Assembly: GCA_015680685.1 (NCBI GenBank)
Contig: MNCI01003401.1
Coordinates: forward strand, 75,670-139,669
Length of the DNA: 64,000 nt
Direction of reading: 5' to 3'
Origin: Gnetum montanum
Lineage: Eukaryota > Streptophyta > Gnetopsida > Gnetales > Gnetaceae
Position numbers and translations under genes: made by a program
Shown here: piece after piece, positions 23,350 through 35,025 of the stretch
How the letters are laid out: each line of letters begins with the position of its first letter
How positions within the stretch are numbered: position 1 is the first letter of the stretch
The notes under the pieces: generated by a model
The model's input: the letters and a program-made list of their open reading frames with translations, nothing else
The model's database searches: none
Told to the model about the DNA's origin: nothing

Positions 23350-26300
23350 ATACTATAATGTTCACCCATGTTGTATATGATTGGATTCAAGCTGGTAACC
23401 TGCCCAAGAAGTTAGCTGATCTCAAGAGTACCTTGGTATATTTGCAAATTGCTAGAAATGAGCCTTGTAAAGCTCTTCTTAACTCTTGTTGTGGTGTTAA
23501 TTTGATCTCACATGAGATGTACACTATGTGAAACCTTCCTCCCTTGAAGAAGAGCAACATCAAGCTGGAGCTGGTAGACTAGTCCATCACTATTCCATTG
23601 CAACTAATAGAGGACATTGTAACCACCATTTGTAGGTGGTCACATCCTATCAACTTCCTAGTAATCAAGATGGAGAACTGCAAGGGGGACTTCCCAATTA
23701 TTAGGGGAAGGGCTTAGTTAAGCACTGTTGATGCCAAAATGAGCATTAGAGATCTTTCCTTAGAGATATCTAAAAAAAATGAATTTGGAAATATTGAGAA
23801 GAAGAGGGTTCCATGTATTGTGTACAGCGATTCAGGGTGCCATTGTGTGCAGAAGTTATGGTTAGTGAAGTAAACATCTATCTCTACATGCAAGTAGTGT
23901 GCATGAGAAGCTAAAATCCAAAGATGTTTGTACACTGCAGTCACAAAAAAAGAAGGCACCCAGTGGCTGACAGTTGATTCTAGTAGCAGTACATTATGCA
24001 TAGAACCTACTGAGGGCCTAATGTGTGAATATGTTGGAAGTATGGATGAACTTAAGCAAGTTCATCACTAGCTCTCCAAGGGAGTAAATGATGATATCAA
24101 TTAGGGAGAGTTGGAGATTCCTGACAATTTCAAACAAGAACCCCTTGAATTAAAGACATTACTGATTAGAATGAAGTATGTGTTCTTGAAAAATGAAAGG
24201 CCAATCATTATTAATACCAAGCTTGTTGTATGACAAAAGAAGATGTTGATGAAGGTTGTGAAAAAATGGTCAGTACCCTTTGCCTAGTCATATTCTGAGC
24301 TTACTAAAATAGATCCAAGAATATGGCAGCATTGGATATACACTAACCCCATTGTTAAGCTGAAATAACAATAGCGGTAGTGTTTAAATCCCAAATTAAA
24401 GTAGATTATTAAAGAGGAGATTAAGAAATTCCTTAAGGTAGGATTCATCTACCCTATTGTAGATAGTGAGTGTGTTAGTCCACTTGTGATCGTGTCCAAG
24501 AATGGAGGCAAATGGTAGGTGTGCATCGAGTTCTGGCTACTTAATATGGCAACTTTCAAAGATCATTTTTCGTTGCCTTTTGTCAACCAAGTGCTGGACA
24601 CCATTTTTGGGCACAACTATTACAACTTTCTAGACAGTTATAATGGCTATAACCAAATCCAAATCACACCAGAGGACCAAGTGAAGATGACTTTCACAAG
24701 TCCTTGGGGAGCTTTTGCTTATCGTTAAATGCCATTTGGTCTATGTAATGCCCCAGCTACATTCCAACGATTAGTCCATAGCATTTTTCAATAACAAATT
24801 GGTAGTGGGGTAGAAGTCTTTATGGATGAGTTTTATACCTATGGAGCTATGTTTGAGTAAGCCATAGACTATCTTGAGTAGGTGTTGAGGAGATGTGTCA
24901 AAACAAACCTGTAGCACAATTGGCAAAAGAGCCATATTATGGTTCAGGAAGACATAGTCTTGGGGCATCATATCTCAAAAGTAGGAATTGAGGTGGACCC
25001 TAAAAAGATAAGGGTCATTCAAGAAATAATCCATTAACTAGAAACAATTAAAGAAGTGTAGTCATTCCTTGGTCATACTAGCTACTACCAGCGATTCATC
25101 AAGAACTTTTTCAAAATTGCCAAGGCATTGGTTTAATTAACAAAGAAAGATGAACCATTTTCCTAGACCCCTGTGTGTGAAAAAACATTTCAACAACTGA
25201 AGAAGCAGCTTATTAGAACCCCAATTCTACAAGCACTTGATTGGTCCAGGCCATTTTATGTGATGACTGATGCATCAAATTATGCTTTGGGGGCAGTGCT
25301 TATGCAGTTGGATGATAAAAAACGTCCATATTATATTCATTGCACAAGCCAAAGTATTGTAGGTGCACAATTAAATTACACCACTACAGAAAAGGAGTTG
25401 ATAGCAGTGGTGTTTGCTTTAGAAAAGTTTAGGTAATATGTGCTTGGTTATAAAGTGTTCGTGCACATAGATCATAGTGCCATCCGGTTTCTAATGAATA
25501 AACCAATAGTGAGCCCTTGTTTCATATAGTGGCTCATGAGCCTGCAAGACTTCAATATCACAATGGCAGATTGAAAGGGTGTAGAAAATGTGGTCACTGA
25601 CCACTTATCACGGCTAAGTTGGGATAACAAGGAGAAAGAAAGTTCCTTATTTGATCAATTTCATGAAGAATCACTCCTTGCAGGGGCTATTAATGCAAAA
25701 ATTCCCAATGAACTAAGATGTTATGACACCATTCTCACTTATCTACTCAAGTAAGAACTTCCACAAGGGCTGGACACCTAGAAGAAATAATATTTTTTTC
25801 ACCAAGTTAAGAATTTCATGGAAATCAATGGGAACCTTTACAAAGTATGTCTCGACGGCCTGGTACGCTGGTGTGTCCCTAACACAAATAAATTGTGTGT
25901 TCTCTAGGATTCTCATGAAGGCCCTTGTGAGGGCCATTATGCTAGGAGATGCATGACCATAAAAATCCTCCTGGTAGGATATTACTAGCCAATAATCTTC
26001 AGGGATGCATACCAATTTATCCGTGCTTGTGATCATTATCAGCGGGATGGTGGAATGATAGCTCGAATGGAGGGGCCACAGTAATGGATTCAACCTATCG
26101 AGCCATTCAATATTTGGGGCATTGACTTTATGGATCCCATTGCACCTTTTTCAAATGGAAAGGCGTATATAATAGTCGTAGTTGACTATTGCATTGAGTG
26201 GGAAGAAGCAGCAACTGTCACAGATTGTACATCCACTACTACTACTCGGTTTGTACAACAAAACATCATAAACAGGTTTGGTTTACCTCGTGCATTAATT

Positions 26301-26938
26301 TCTAACAATGGAACTTATTTCATAGGTACGACTTTCCAAAAAATTATGTAGTGCTTGGGGGTTGAGCACAAACTGACAACACCTTATCACCCTCAAGCCA
26401 ATGGTAAAGCTCAAGTCACTAATTGGGATATTACAAAAATTCTAATGTGCACTATTAGCAAGTACCGAAGGGACTGGAGCACTAAATCAAACGATGCTCT
26501 TTGGGCTTATCGCTCCACATGGAAGATTCCCATAGGTTATTCTCCCTATGAGCTCATGTATGGAAAACTACCAAAACTACCCATTCAATCTGAGCTTCAT
26601 ACACTCTCTACAGCCTATGACCTTGACATGGATCTAAGTCTAGCACAAAAGGAAAGATTAATGAACCTCAACTTGATAGATGAAAATAAATTAATGGCCC
26701 TATTATCCAATGAAATTCATAAGGCATTCAACAAGAAATGCCATGACCCCAAAATAAGGAAAATCAAGTTTCAACTAGGAGACAAGGTTCTCTACTGGAA
26801 TCCTGCACATGTACCTCAACAAACCAAATTTCAAACATTGTGGGAAGGACCTTACATTATCGAAGAAACTTTTCAATCTAGGGCCATGATTATATATAAA
26901 CCTGATAGCCCAAACAAGAAACAATTAGTCAACATCTA
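23350..26938 (+). pseudogene. pol: E6 pol: protease, RT, RNase H, integrase
   Basis: Domains in order: protease (about 23440-23760) with NSC where relatives have the catalytic DSG; RT (about 24390-25130) with the LDSYNGYNQIQI block, TFTSPWGAFAYR, PFGLCNAPATFQR and FMDE instead of FMDD; RNase H (about 25180-25620) with MTDASNYALGAVL and TTTEKELIAVVFALEKFR; integrase (about 25900-26830) with DFMDPIAPFSNGKAY, SNNGTYF (Asp to Asn at the second catalytic residue) and NWDITKIL where relatives have NREITKIL. It ends IIYKPDSPNKKQLVNI at 26938. Active-site changes plus many stops make it dead. Confidence 0.9.
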
Positions 26939-28906
26939 ATAACTAAAACCTTTCCATGAGCCCAAGCCAACCAACTCAACAGACACCTCTACAGATGGAN
27001 TCAGTTATTGATCTTTTCTAAGTTTTTGTTTTACACCATCGTTAGTATATTTAATATTTTTTGAATAATATTTTACTTTCTTTTATATTTTCTTATGTTT
27101 GATGTAATTCTCTACTCTTTTTGGTAATAAGGTGCTAGGTACAATGGTAATGTGCTACTTGATGATGGTTTGTATCATTTGTGATTTGATTGTTGATGTC
27201 TGGTTTCTGACTTTGAATGTCATCATTGATAACTAGGACATAGTTTCTTTTCATGTAATAGGTAGTGAGTCCACATCATGCACCCATCCACATACTTTAT
27301 GGTTTTCCTTGTTTTAGAAATGTGCAATTCCTTTTTCATTAATACAACCTTAATGAATTTGTGACTTGTGTAGTTTCTAGAATTGGGAAGGAATCAAAGG
27401 TTCAGATAGGGTGTGACTTCAAAGGAATGTAGTATTCTTCATGCTTTTCCATTTTCCTGTGTGCGGGGGTGTTCTCATGAAATTCTCACCATTCTGTGTC
27501 ATTCCATAATAGGAAGTCAAATAAGTCCTTGCATGGTGTGGTCCTCATAAAAAAGAAAAATATGAGGATTCAAAGCACACCCCTTGGACAAAATAAATGC
27601 AAAAATGCATGTCTTTTTATGGTGCAGTTCCCATTTAAAAAAATGGGAATTCAAAGCACATCCCTTAGACCAAATAAAAGGATTGCAAACACTAGTTATG
27701 GAACTTGCCTTGTCTCCTCTAACTAAGGCCCTTTCTTACTTCCTACTTCTTCTCCAATTTGGAACAATGGTTGCTTTATGGAAGGATTCTTGTGTCTCAA
27801 GGGATGGACTAAGGATGGATCCTACCAAGTCATTTAATCACAAACTCCANTATGCGAAGTCACTAAAAGTGGTTGGTTTTGGTCAGGACTAAGGATGGAT
27901 CCTACCGAGTCATTTAATCACAAATTCCAAAAGGGACTTTATGTGACCATAATTAGGAACTCCATTCCATTCTCTTTCTCATCCATATATGCTTTTCATG
28001 CCTCACCTCACTACCAGTTTCATATTTTGAATTGATGTTTTGGTTTGATGTGTTGGGTTTCTCAGTCAATTACTTTTGAGTTTTTGTACTTAACCTTTTG
28101 TAACCATTAATCATCCATGATGCCCATGGACTCCTTGGTTTGAAGTTATGCAAGGGCATAAAAGGCTTGTGCCTACTTTTGGGAGGACCCACTTGCATAT
28201 CTTTTGGTTTGGTTAAGTTAACTTCTTTAACCTTAGACATTGTTACAATTGAATTATTTTTATTTACCCCATCAATGCCATCTAATTGTGTGCATCTTCA
28301 CAACTATTTTTTAGTGAATACTTTCTTTTATTGTTGTGACTTCATATACCCTCTTTTTAGTATTCCTTGTGTTAAGATTTTTTTGAATATTATGGATCAG
28401 TTCTCTTACTTAATCCATTTATCAGTCTTTCCATTAACATTACCAAGTAACCAATCTACCACAATCACAACTTAGCTAAATAAAATCACTGACGAGACAA
28501 GGTATCCAACTACTATGTATTACACTTTATATACTAATCCTTGATTTTGTTGTGATTGCAGTGGAAAGCATGGACTGGAAGCAAGACTGTCTTCACCAAG
28601 GATGATGCCATAATATCACTCACGGGAGATTGTTCATGATTATTGGATCTCTTCTACCTCTCCCTCATTCTTTTGTTGCCAAGAGGGGTTGGATGTCTAT
28701 TGGATCTGAGGGTGTTCTTTCCTATTGTCATGAACACCCAATTTTGTACATAATTATAATGTTGTATGCTCGAGCACTTTTGTATTCGTCTATTTCCTCT
28801 ATGTCACTCTGCATATCAATCAAACATTCCATACTTTCTAATATATTTTGTAAGGGACTTGTTTCTCTTGTATTTGAGGATGAGTTTTCATTCAGTTATG
28901 GGGGTA
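26939..28906 (+). other. E6 3' region and polypurine tract
   Basis: No convincing gene. It contains the shared blocks GGTGTGACTTCAAAGG (27410) and GGGAGGACCCACTTGCATA (28178), ambiguous bases at 27000 and 27850, and ends with GTTATGGGGGTA (28895-28906), the polypurine tract priming plus-strand synthesis. Confidence 0.65.
27806..27929. repeat. 44-bp direct repeat around an ambiguous base
   Basis: 27806-27849 and 27886-27929 are nearly identical (two differences by eye), both with GGACTAAGGATGGATCC. The first copy abuts the N at 27850. This may be a real duplication or an assembly/polishing artefact. Confidence 0.7.
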
Positions 28907-29759
28907 TGATGAATTGTATTTTTCATAAGATCTGATATCAGAGTGGCCGCAATATCGGGTATGCGATATCATAGCCCAAGATGCGATATCATACATGCGA
29001 TATCGTGAAGTATTCCCAAGCCTATAAATACAACCCTTGGGCACATGATTCGAGGGTAGTTTTTAGAGCCAAGTAGTGAAATTCTTGTAGTTTGTTCATT
29101 TGAGAGTTAGAATATTTTCCAAGTACCTATAGCAAGAGGTCTAAGTGTCATCGGATCTTCATTCAAGCATTGATGTACTGAACACACCATTATGTTGGCA
29201 ATAAAGGTGAGCTTTTTGATTCACCCTTACAACACTTGAGACTTTCTTTCTTATGCATTTATATATTGTGATTTCATGTAGTTTACACTTAATGTTATTC
29301 ATTTAGCAATTAATTTTGATTAATTAAGTAATTAATTAAAATACACAAGCATGGCCCCTTCAAACATACGTGTGACACTTGGTAGCTCAGAAATGGTTAG
29401 CGTTTGACAACCCAGTAGTGTTACTCGAAGTTCAGGATGTGTCTGGGATATGGGGATGGCTACTTGTGTTAGGCTAGATTAGATAATAGTTTACTTAGCA
29501 CTTAATTGCTCTCACTTTTACTCTTATTTTAGGCAAGCAAATTGATAAAACACAAAATAATAAAAATCTTATGCGTCAGTCACACTTAACCATACATTTG
29601 CATTTCACAAGTGAGGCTGGGAAGACAATGAATGGACAACATGAATGAATTGTTTAGCTCTAGCATACTTGGTAATTAAAGTCTATAGAATTTAATCAGA
29701 TTGCATGTGAATACCTGTGATTTGTATGGTTGGACATAGGGATACCTCGCTGCTCATCA
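28907..29759 (+). repeat. E6 3' LTR
   Basis: 853 bp, TGATGAATTG to GCTGCTCATCA. GATATC-type sites at about 28930-29010 form two pairs 14 bp apart. TATAAATA at 29023-29030. Confidence 0.93.
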
Positions 29760-29878
29760 CTACAAATAGGAGATCAACAAAGAAAGGCTTTAGAGTTTAT
29801 TAAAGGAAAAAGGTGAGTTAGAGAATCAGAGTTAAGTTATGTGTCTAATAATGATGAAAAATTAAAGGCTGGTTATTC

Positions 29879-30271
29879 TTGATAAAGAAGCTCCTCCTTG
29901 TCCTTTTGACAATGAAGTTAAAGGATAAATATCTACACAATTGTTTGGTTGATTCTGGAGCCATGTCTACTATAATGCCACTGTCTATATGCAAGAAACT
30001 TGGTTTGATTCCTGAAAAATCAAATAAAAAGATTGTTCAAGTGGACAAGAGAAAAGTGAAGATTGTGGGTCAATTACCAAATGTTCTATTAGAAATCGCT
30101 TCTGAACCTTATGTCAAAGGTAGAGCAACTATTCAAGTGGTAGATATACTAGACTCATATAGTCTCTTATTGAGTAGTAGTTGGAGTAAGAATTTCTTAG
30201 GTTACATATCAATAGATTATTCACACATGTGGTTACCTTGGAAAGGAGAACCTTTGATTTTTGATGATTAA
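29879..30271 (+). pseudogene. pro: E5 aspartic protease
   Basis: Open frame of 130 codons. LVDSGAMSTIMPLSICKKLGL carries the catalytic Asp-Ser-Gly (29951-29959); later come GRATIQVVDILDSYSLLLSSSW and the SIDYSHMWLPWKGEPL block, typical of Tat/Ogre-type proteases. The frame itself is intact, but the element's upstream gag is broken. Confidence 0.8.
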
Positions 30272-30380
30272 TAATATTACTTTAAATGAGAAAAGTAAAA
30301 TGGTTGAAAAAGGAGGTTTTGAAAACAAAATTTATACACTCCAAGAAACTTATAGTTCTAAAAAAGAACAATCCAAAGAC

Positions 30381-30770
30381 GAGAACAAATGGGAATTGTA
30401 CTTTGATGGCTCATGTAGTTCTAAAGGTGTAGGAGCTGGAATAGTTATAGTAAGATATAATTCACCAGAAATTCTAAAAGGAATTCATCTATCTTTCCCT
30501 TATACTAATAACAAGGTTGAATATGAAGCTTTGTATATTGGTATTAAAATAGCTTTGGAAAAAGAAATCAAGGTAATCACTATAAAGGAAGATTCGAGAT
30601 TAGTTTGTGAACAAGTTAAGGGTAATTGCATAGTGAAAAGCTCATTTTTATGACCTTATAAATGACTTTTCTACAAAATTTTAGAACAGCTTCAGCACTA
30701 CCAGATAGAATATATATGTAAAGAAAGTAATTATATAGCAGATGACTTAGAAAAAGCAACTTTGACATTA
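30381..30770 (+). pseudogene. E5 second RNase H (archaeal/plant type), upstream of RT
   Basis: KWELYFDGSCSSKGVGAG opens the domain, followed by TNNKVEYEALYIG, TIKEDSRLVCEQVKG and, after a stop near 30650, the C-terminal SNYIADDLEKATL. The spacing of acidic residues (FDGS, VEYEA, KEDS) fits type I RNase H of the kind found in Tat elements (aRH), and it differs from the gypsy RNase H that follows RT here at 32100-32600. It lies between the protease and RT, sharing a frame with the former part of the polyprotein. The stop after CEQVKGNCIVKSSFL and a frame change make it non-functional. Confidence 0.75.
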
Positions 30771-31045
30771 GATATGCAAAAGATAGAAAGATATGGGTGT
30801 GTAAAGATAGAAGAAGAACATCAACCATCAGTACCAGATAACATAATACATTTGCAAGTATTTAAAGATGATGATCAAATACTTAGGTTCATGAGAAACA
30901 AACAAGAATTCAAAGGTCAATTCATACCTAAGACAATGTCGAAATCTAAGGCAAATTTCATTCCTAAAGGATAATTGATTATGATCATGAATTTGAGAAA
31001 AAAAATTTTATTGGAAAAGATATACAAAATCTTGATGATCAAGCT

Positions 31046-32095
31046 TTGAAAGAAGTAAATCTTGGATCTAATGAGATGCCTAAGATGTTAAATATCACAA
31101 AGGAAAAGAATTTAGTTTTCAAGAAAAACTTGTTATCACTCCTAAAAAATAATTTGGACAATTTTTCTTGGTCTTATGATGACCTTAAAGCTTTTAGACC
31201 AAATGTGATGACACATAAAATTCCTTTAGTAGAAGGTTGTAAAATCGTTGAGCAAAAAAAAAGGAAATTCAATCCATCATTTGAACCAACTATGGAACTC
31301 AAGATCAATAAGTTATTACAAGCTCGAATCATATATCCAATCCAATATTCAACATGGCTTGCTAACCTTGTTCTAGCAAGAAAGAAAAATGGTAACATTA
31401 GGCTTTGTGTAGACTTCAGGAATTTGAATGAAGCTTCTGAGAAGGATAAATATCCACTTCCTAGAGTTGATGAGATGTTGATTAAGGTATAAAGTTGTCA
31501 AGTATATTCTTTCTTAGATGGTTTTTTAGGCTATAATCAGATCATGGTAGATAAAAATGATAGATATAAGACAACATTTATCACCAAATTGGGGACTTTT
31601 GTTTACCAAAGAATGCCATTTGGATTATCGAATGTTGGAGCTACTTTCCAAAGAGCAATGGATATAGCCTTTAAAGGTTTAATTGGTAAATTTTTTATGG
31701 TTTATTTGGATAATATTACCATATTCTCAAAAAGAAAACAAGATCATCTTGGTCATCTTTAGCAAGTTTTTGATAGATGTTGTGAGTATGGTATTTCATT
31801 AAGCCCTAAGAAGTGTATATCTAGAGTTAAATCTGGGAGTTTATTAGGTCATGTGATCTATCAAAAAGGAATTTCTATGGATAATTCTCAAATCCAAGTA
31901 GTACAGAATATTGAGCATCCTACAACTAAAAAATCTCTTAGATCTTTCTTTGGAAAGATAAATTTCATTAGGAGATTTATCCTTGAATTCACTGAAATTC
32001 CTAAGCCTTTGATACATATGATAAAGAAAGAAGTTCAATTAAAGAAAACACCAGCATCAAAGAAAGCTCTTGTAGAAATTAAAAGGGCTATTTAA
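31046..32095 (+). pseudogene. E5 reverse transcriptase
   Basis: N-terminal block HKIPLVEGCKIVEQKKRKFNP; fingers with ARIIYPIQYSTWLANLVLA and RLCVDFRNLNEASEKDKYPL; palm with GYNQIMVDKNDRYKTTFIT, MPFGLSNVGATFQRAMD, and YLDN at 31703-31714 where active enzymes have YLDD. The thumb/connection (31853-32095) has SLRSFFGKINFIRRF. Stops at about 31490, 31762 and 32094. It copies element RNA into DNA in active relatives; here it is dead. Confidence 0.85.
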
Positions 32096-32099
32096 GAAG

Positions 32100-32600
32100 C
32101 TCCATATTTGATTAAACCTAAATTTAAAAAATATTTTTGGTTATATACTTTTGCTTCTAATGATTCCATTACCGCCGTCTTAACTTAGAAAAATGAAGGG
32201 CAAGATGAACCAATTGGATATTTTAGGTATCAGATGAAAGGTTCTAAACTAAATTATTTAGATTTGCAAAAACAAGTGTTCATGGTTATTGAAGCACTTC
32301 AGTATTTTAAATATTATCTAGAAAGTCCATTAGTTCATATTATGCTCATCAAACCTGCAGTCAAGCAATTCTTAGCATAAAATGAAATTGGATTGAAAAG
32401 AGCAAAGTGGCTTATAAAGCTACAAGGATTTAGATTTTCATTAGAAATATGTAAAATGGTTAAGGGAATGGGATTAGCCAAATTAATGGCTAGAGAAAAT
32501 GAAGTATGTATCCCCGATACTCATGAGGGAAATTGGTATGACGAAATTTTAAAGTTTTTTAATACAAGGGAAGTCTCGAATAATTTAACTACAAGTTAAA
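32100..32600 (+). pseudogene. E5 gypsy-type RNase H
   Basis: Follows RT directly: KPKFKKYFWLYTFASNDSI, then QDEPIGYFRYQMKGSKLNYLD and VFMVIEALQYFKYYL, IMLIKPAVKQFLA, then RAKWLIKLQGFRFSLEI. Matches the usual post-RT RNase H layout of gypsy elements. Two in-frame stops. The first acidic position (usually D) is read as FASND, so the active site is probably altered. Confidence 0.72.
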
Positions 32601-33767
32601 AAAGAGCTTTCTTTAAGAAAACACATAAATTTGTAGTTAAAGGTGGTATATTATATAGAAAGGATTTTAGAGGGGTTTTATTGGAATGTGTTTATAATAA
32701 TCAAATTGGTCCTATCTTAGAACAATTCCATGATCATTCTAATTTATTTTATAAATCCCCTAAATCAACTATGCAACATATATTTCGATATGAATATTAT
32801 TATCCTAGTATGTATTAAGATATTGGTTTGAAAATATAAAGATGTTATAAATGTCAAATCCATGGACCAAGGATCAAAAAGGTTAGGCCCCCTTTAAAGC
32901 CAGTAATTATAGATAGACCATTTTAGCAATGGGGTTTGGATTTCATTGGTACAATTACTCCTTCAAGAGCTGGGCATAATTTTATTCTCGCCGCTACTGA
33001 TTACTTTACTAAATGGTTTGAAGTGAAAGCAATAAGAAGAAGTTCAGCATTAGATGTAATCAAGTTTTTGAAAGATCAAATCTTAAGTCGTTTTGGCCTA
33101 CTTGAAGGATTGGTATCTAATAATGGGTCTGCTTTTTAGTCTGAAGAATTCATAACATGGGCATCAAAAAAATCCATTTTTATATTTTCCTCTTCCAATT
33201 ATTATTCTCAAGGAAATGGCTTAGCTGAATCTACAAATAAAAAGCTTATCTCCCACATTAAGAAATCGATGGATACAAATTCAGAAAATTGGATTAATTA
33301 TCTACAATCTGCATTATGGATAGATCGTATTAGGTCTAAGAAGGCTATTGGAACATCACCTTATAATTTAGTCTATGGTTTGCCCGTGAGAATTACAAAT
33401 AAGATTATAAGTTTAGCTTTAGATTTTGTAAAAAGGTATAGTGAGAAAACTAATAAAGATAGAAGTTTTATGACCTTGCTCATCAAGAGAGAAGCTAAGA
33501 TAGATAGAGCAAAGGATAATTTGTTAAAAAGTATATCTCAAGTCAAAAGATGGTTTGATAAAAAGCTTTGAAAAGAACTTTCCGAATAGGAGATCTTGTC
33601 TTGTTATGGAATATGAAGAAATTAAATAAGTTCACACAAACATGGACTAGTCTGTTTCAGATTACAAAACAATTATCCGAGGATACTTATAAATTATCAA
33701 CATTAGATGGTATGGAATTGTAGTTTCCATATAATGTTTTACATATAAAAAATTATTTTGGATAGTT
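32600..33767 (+). pseudogene. E5 integrase
   Basis: A zinc-binding-like segment (QFHDHSN ... CYKCQIHGP), core with GLDFIGTITPSRAGHNFI, ATDYFTKWFEVKAI, and VSNNGSAF where SDNG is expected (catalytic Asp lost), then ESTNKKLISHIKKSM with the Glu. The C-terminal part (33269-33767) contains IGTSPYNLVYGLPVRI, RIGDLVLLWNM and ends at about HIKNYFG. Several TAG/TAA stops. It would insert cDNA in an active relative. Confidence 0.82.
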
Positions 33768-34414
33768 TCCCATGACTTAAATATTTTTATATAAATTAAT
33801 ATATGTACATAGAATAATAATATATTTAAGTATAAGGTGGTTGAATATATATAATAATAAATAATAAAATTTTTAGGAATTATTATGTATGCACTTGGTA
33901 AAAACATGTATTATATTAATATTATGTTTAATTATGACATATATGTTCTACTCCTTTGGTCAAGTAAGTCTATTTAGTATTTTAAAATTAGATAAAATAA
34001 AAATTAACATATGTTCAGGTTAGGTATGAGTTTAAAGATATTTAATTAAAAATATTTTTGAATTATTAAATTCATATTGTCCAAAGTAATCATTACTTGA
34101 GATGAGTAAGTGGAAGTGGTGGTTAATTAATTATTTAATGGAAAGTAATTCCAACAACTAAATGATAAAAGCTAAATTGGTATACATATAATGATTAGAA
34201 AGTAATTAATATGGATAAAGGTGGCAAAGTCAGTTAACAAGATTTGGTGGGAACTTCAAATTTAGTTACTACTACAAGAAGAGACACAAATTGTTTGAGA
34301 TTACATCATTTTCCAATTCAAAGTACAAGTAAAGAAAACTAGCAAAGAGTGTAGGTTTGAGAAAGGATGGTTCCTGGTGAGAGAGCAATGGAATGACTAT
34401 TTATCCCATATGTA
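33768..34414 (+). other. E5 AT-rich spacer
   Basis: Very AT-rich, with runs of TATATA/AATAATAA (33790-33870). No gene seen. Confidence 0.55.
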
Positions 34415-34855
34415 ATGGGATGCTGCTCAGAACATGTCCTAAGAGCTTATTGCAAAGCAGAAGCCAATGGAGCATCAAGAGAAAGTCCATTTCTACTTTG
34501 GCTTTCTGATGAGTTCATGTTTCTTACTGGTGGACTTTCTATAGAAGCCAATGTTTGGGGAAGATTTCATGAATGTGATAGTCAAGTAGAAAATCAAGAA
34601 AATTCTAACCAAGATGATTCTTGGGGAGAGGCATTTGTATCCCAAGATACATAAGTATCTAACTTGGATAAGCCACAAGCATTAGCAAAGGAGAAAAATG
34701 CAAAGGAAATGGATGCAAAAGAAACAAGAACAGTTGAAGAAAGCAAAGATGAAGAAAATGCATTAGTTTCAACTAAAATAGTGTATGAAAGGGTTCAAGA
34801 CAAGAGGATTCCCAAGAAATTTATTTTAACTATTCACTTCTTATCCATTGAATAG
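34415..34855 (+). pseudogene. E5 unidentified ORF between integrase and 3' LTR
   Basis: Frame 34415-34654 (MGCCSEHVLRAYCKAEANGA ... VSQDT) continues past one TAA, in the same frame, to 34855. The first half holds FLLWLSDEFMFLTGG and SIEANVWGRFHECDSQ; the second is charged (KEKNAKEMDAKE, VEESKDEENA). About 146 codons with a single stop, better preserved than the neighbouring pol. I do not recognise it. It could be an element accessory gene or captured host sequence. Confidence 0.4.
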
Positions 34856-35025
34856 TTTGTATAAAATTTCAATGTATAGTTCTTCAAGTTTTATTAGGGC
34901 TGAGATTTTTATTTCATTAAACCTTAAGTTTAATGATAGTTTTCCTCAAAAATATTTCTAGTTTTTCATGTAAATGTTCAATAAAATAGTTGTTTTTCAC
35001 TTGATATTCTCAAAAAGAAAAAAAA

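Larger units (their letters stand above)
19834..29759 (+). mobile_element. E6: complete Ty3/gypsy element nested in E5
   Basis: LTRs at 19834-20681 and 28907-29759, both TGATGA...CATCA; target duplication CTACA at 19829-19833 and 29760-29764, exact. Primer site at 20683-20701, polypurine tract CAGTTATGGGGGTA ending at 28906. Inside are gag, protease, RT, RNase H, integrase and a 2-kb 3' region. All are interrupted by stops, mostly TAG/TAA at Gln codons and TAG/TGA at Trp codons of relatives. The LTRs differ mainly in the palindrome array. Length is 9.9 kb. Confidence 0.95.
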
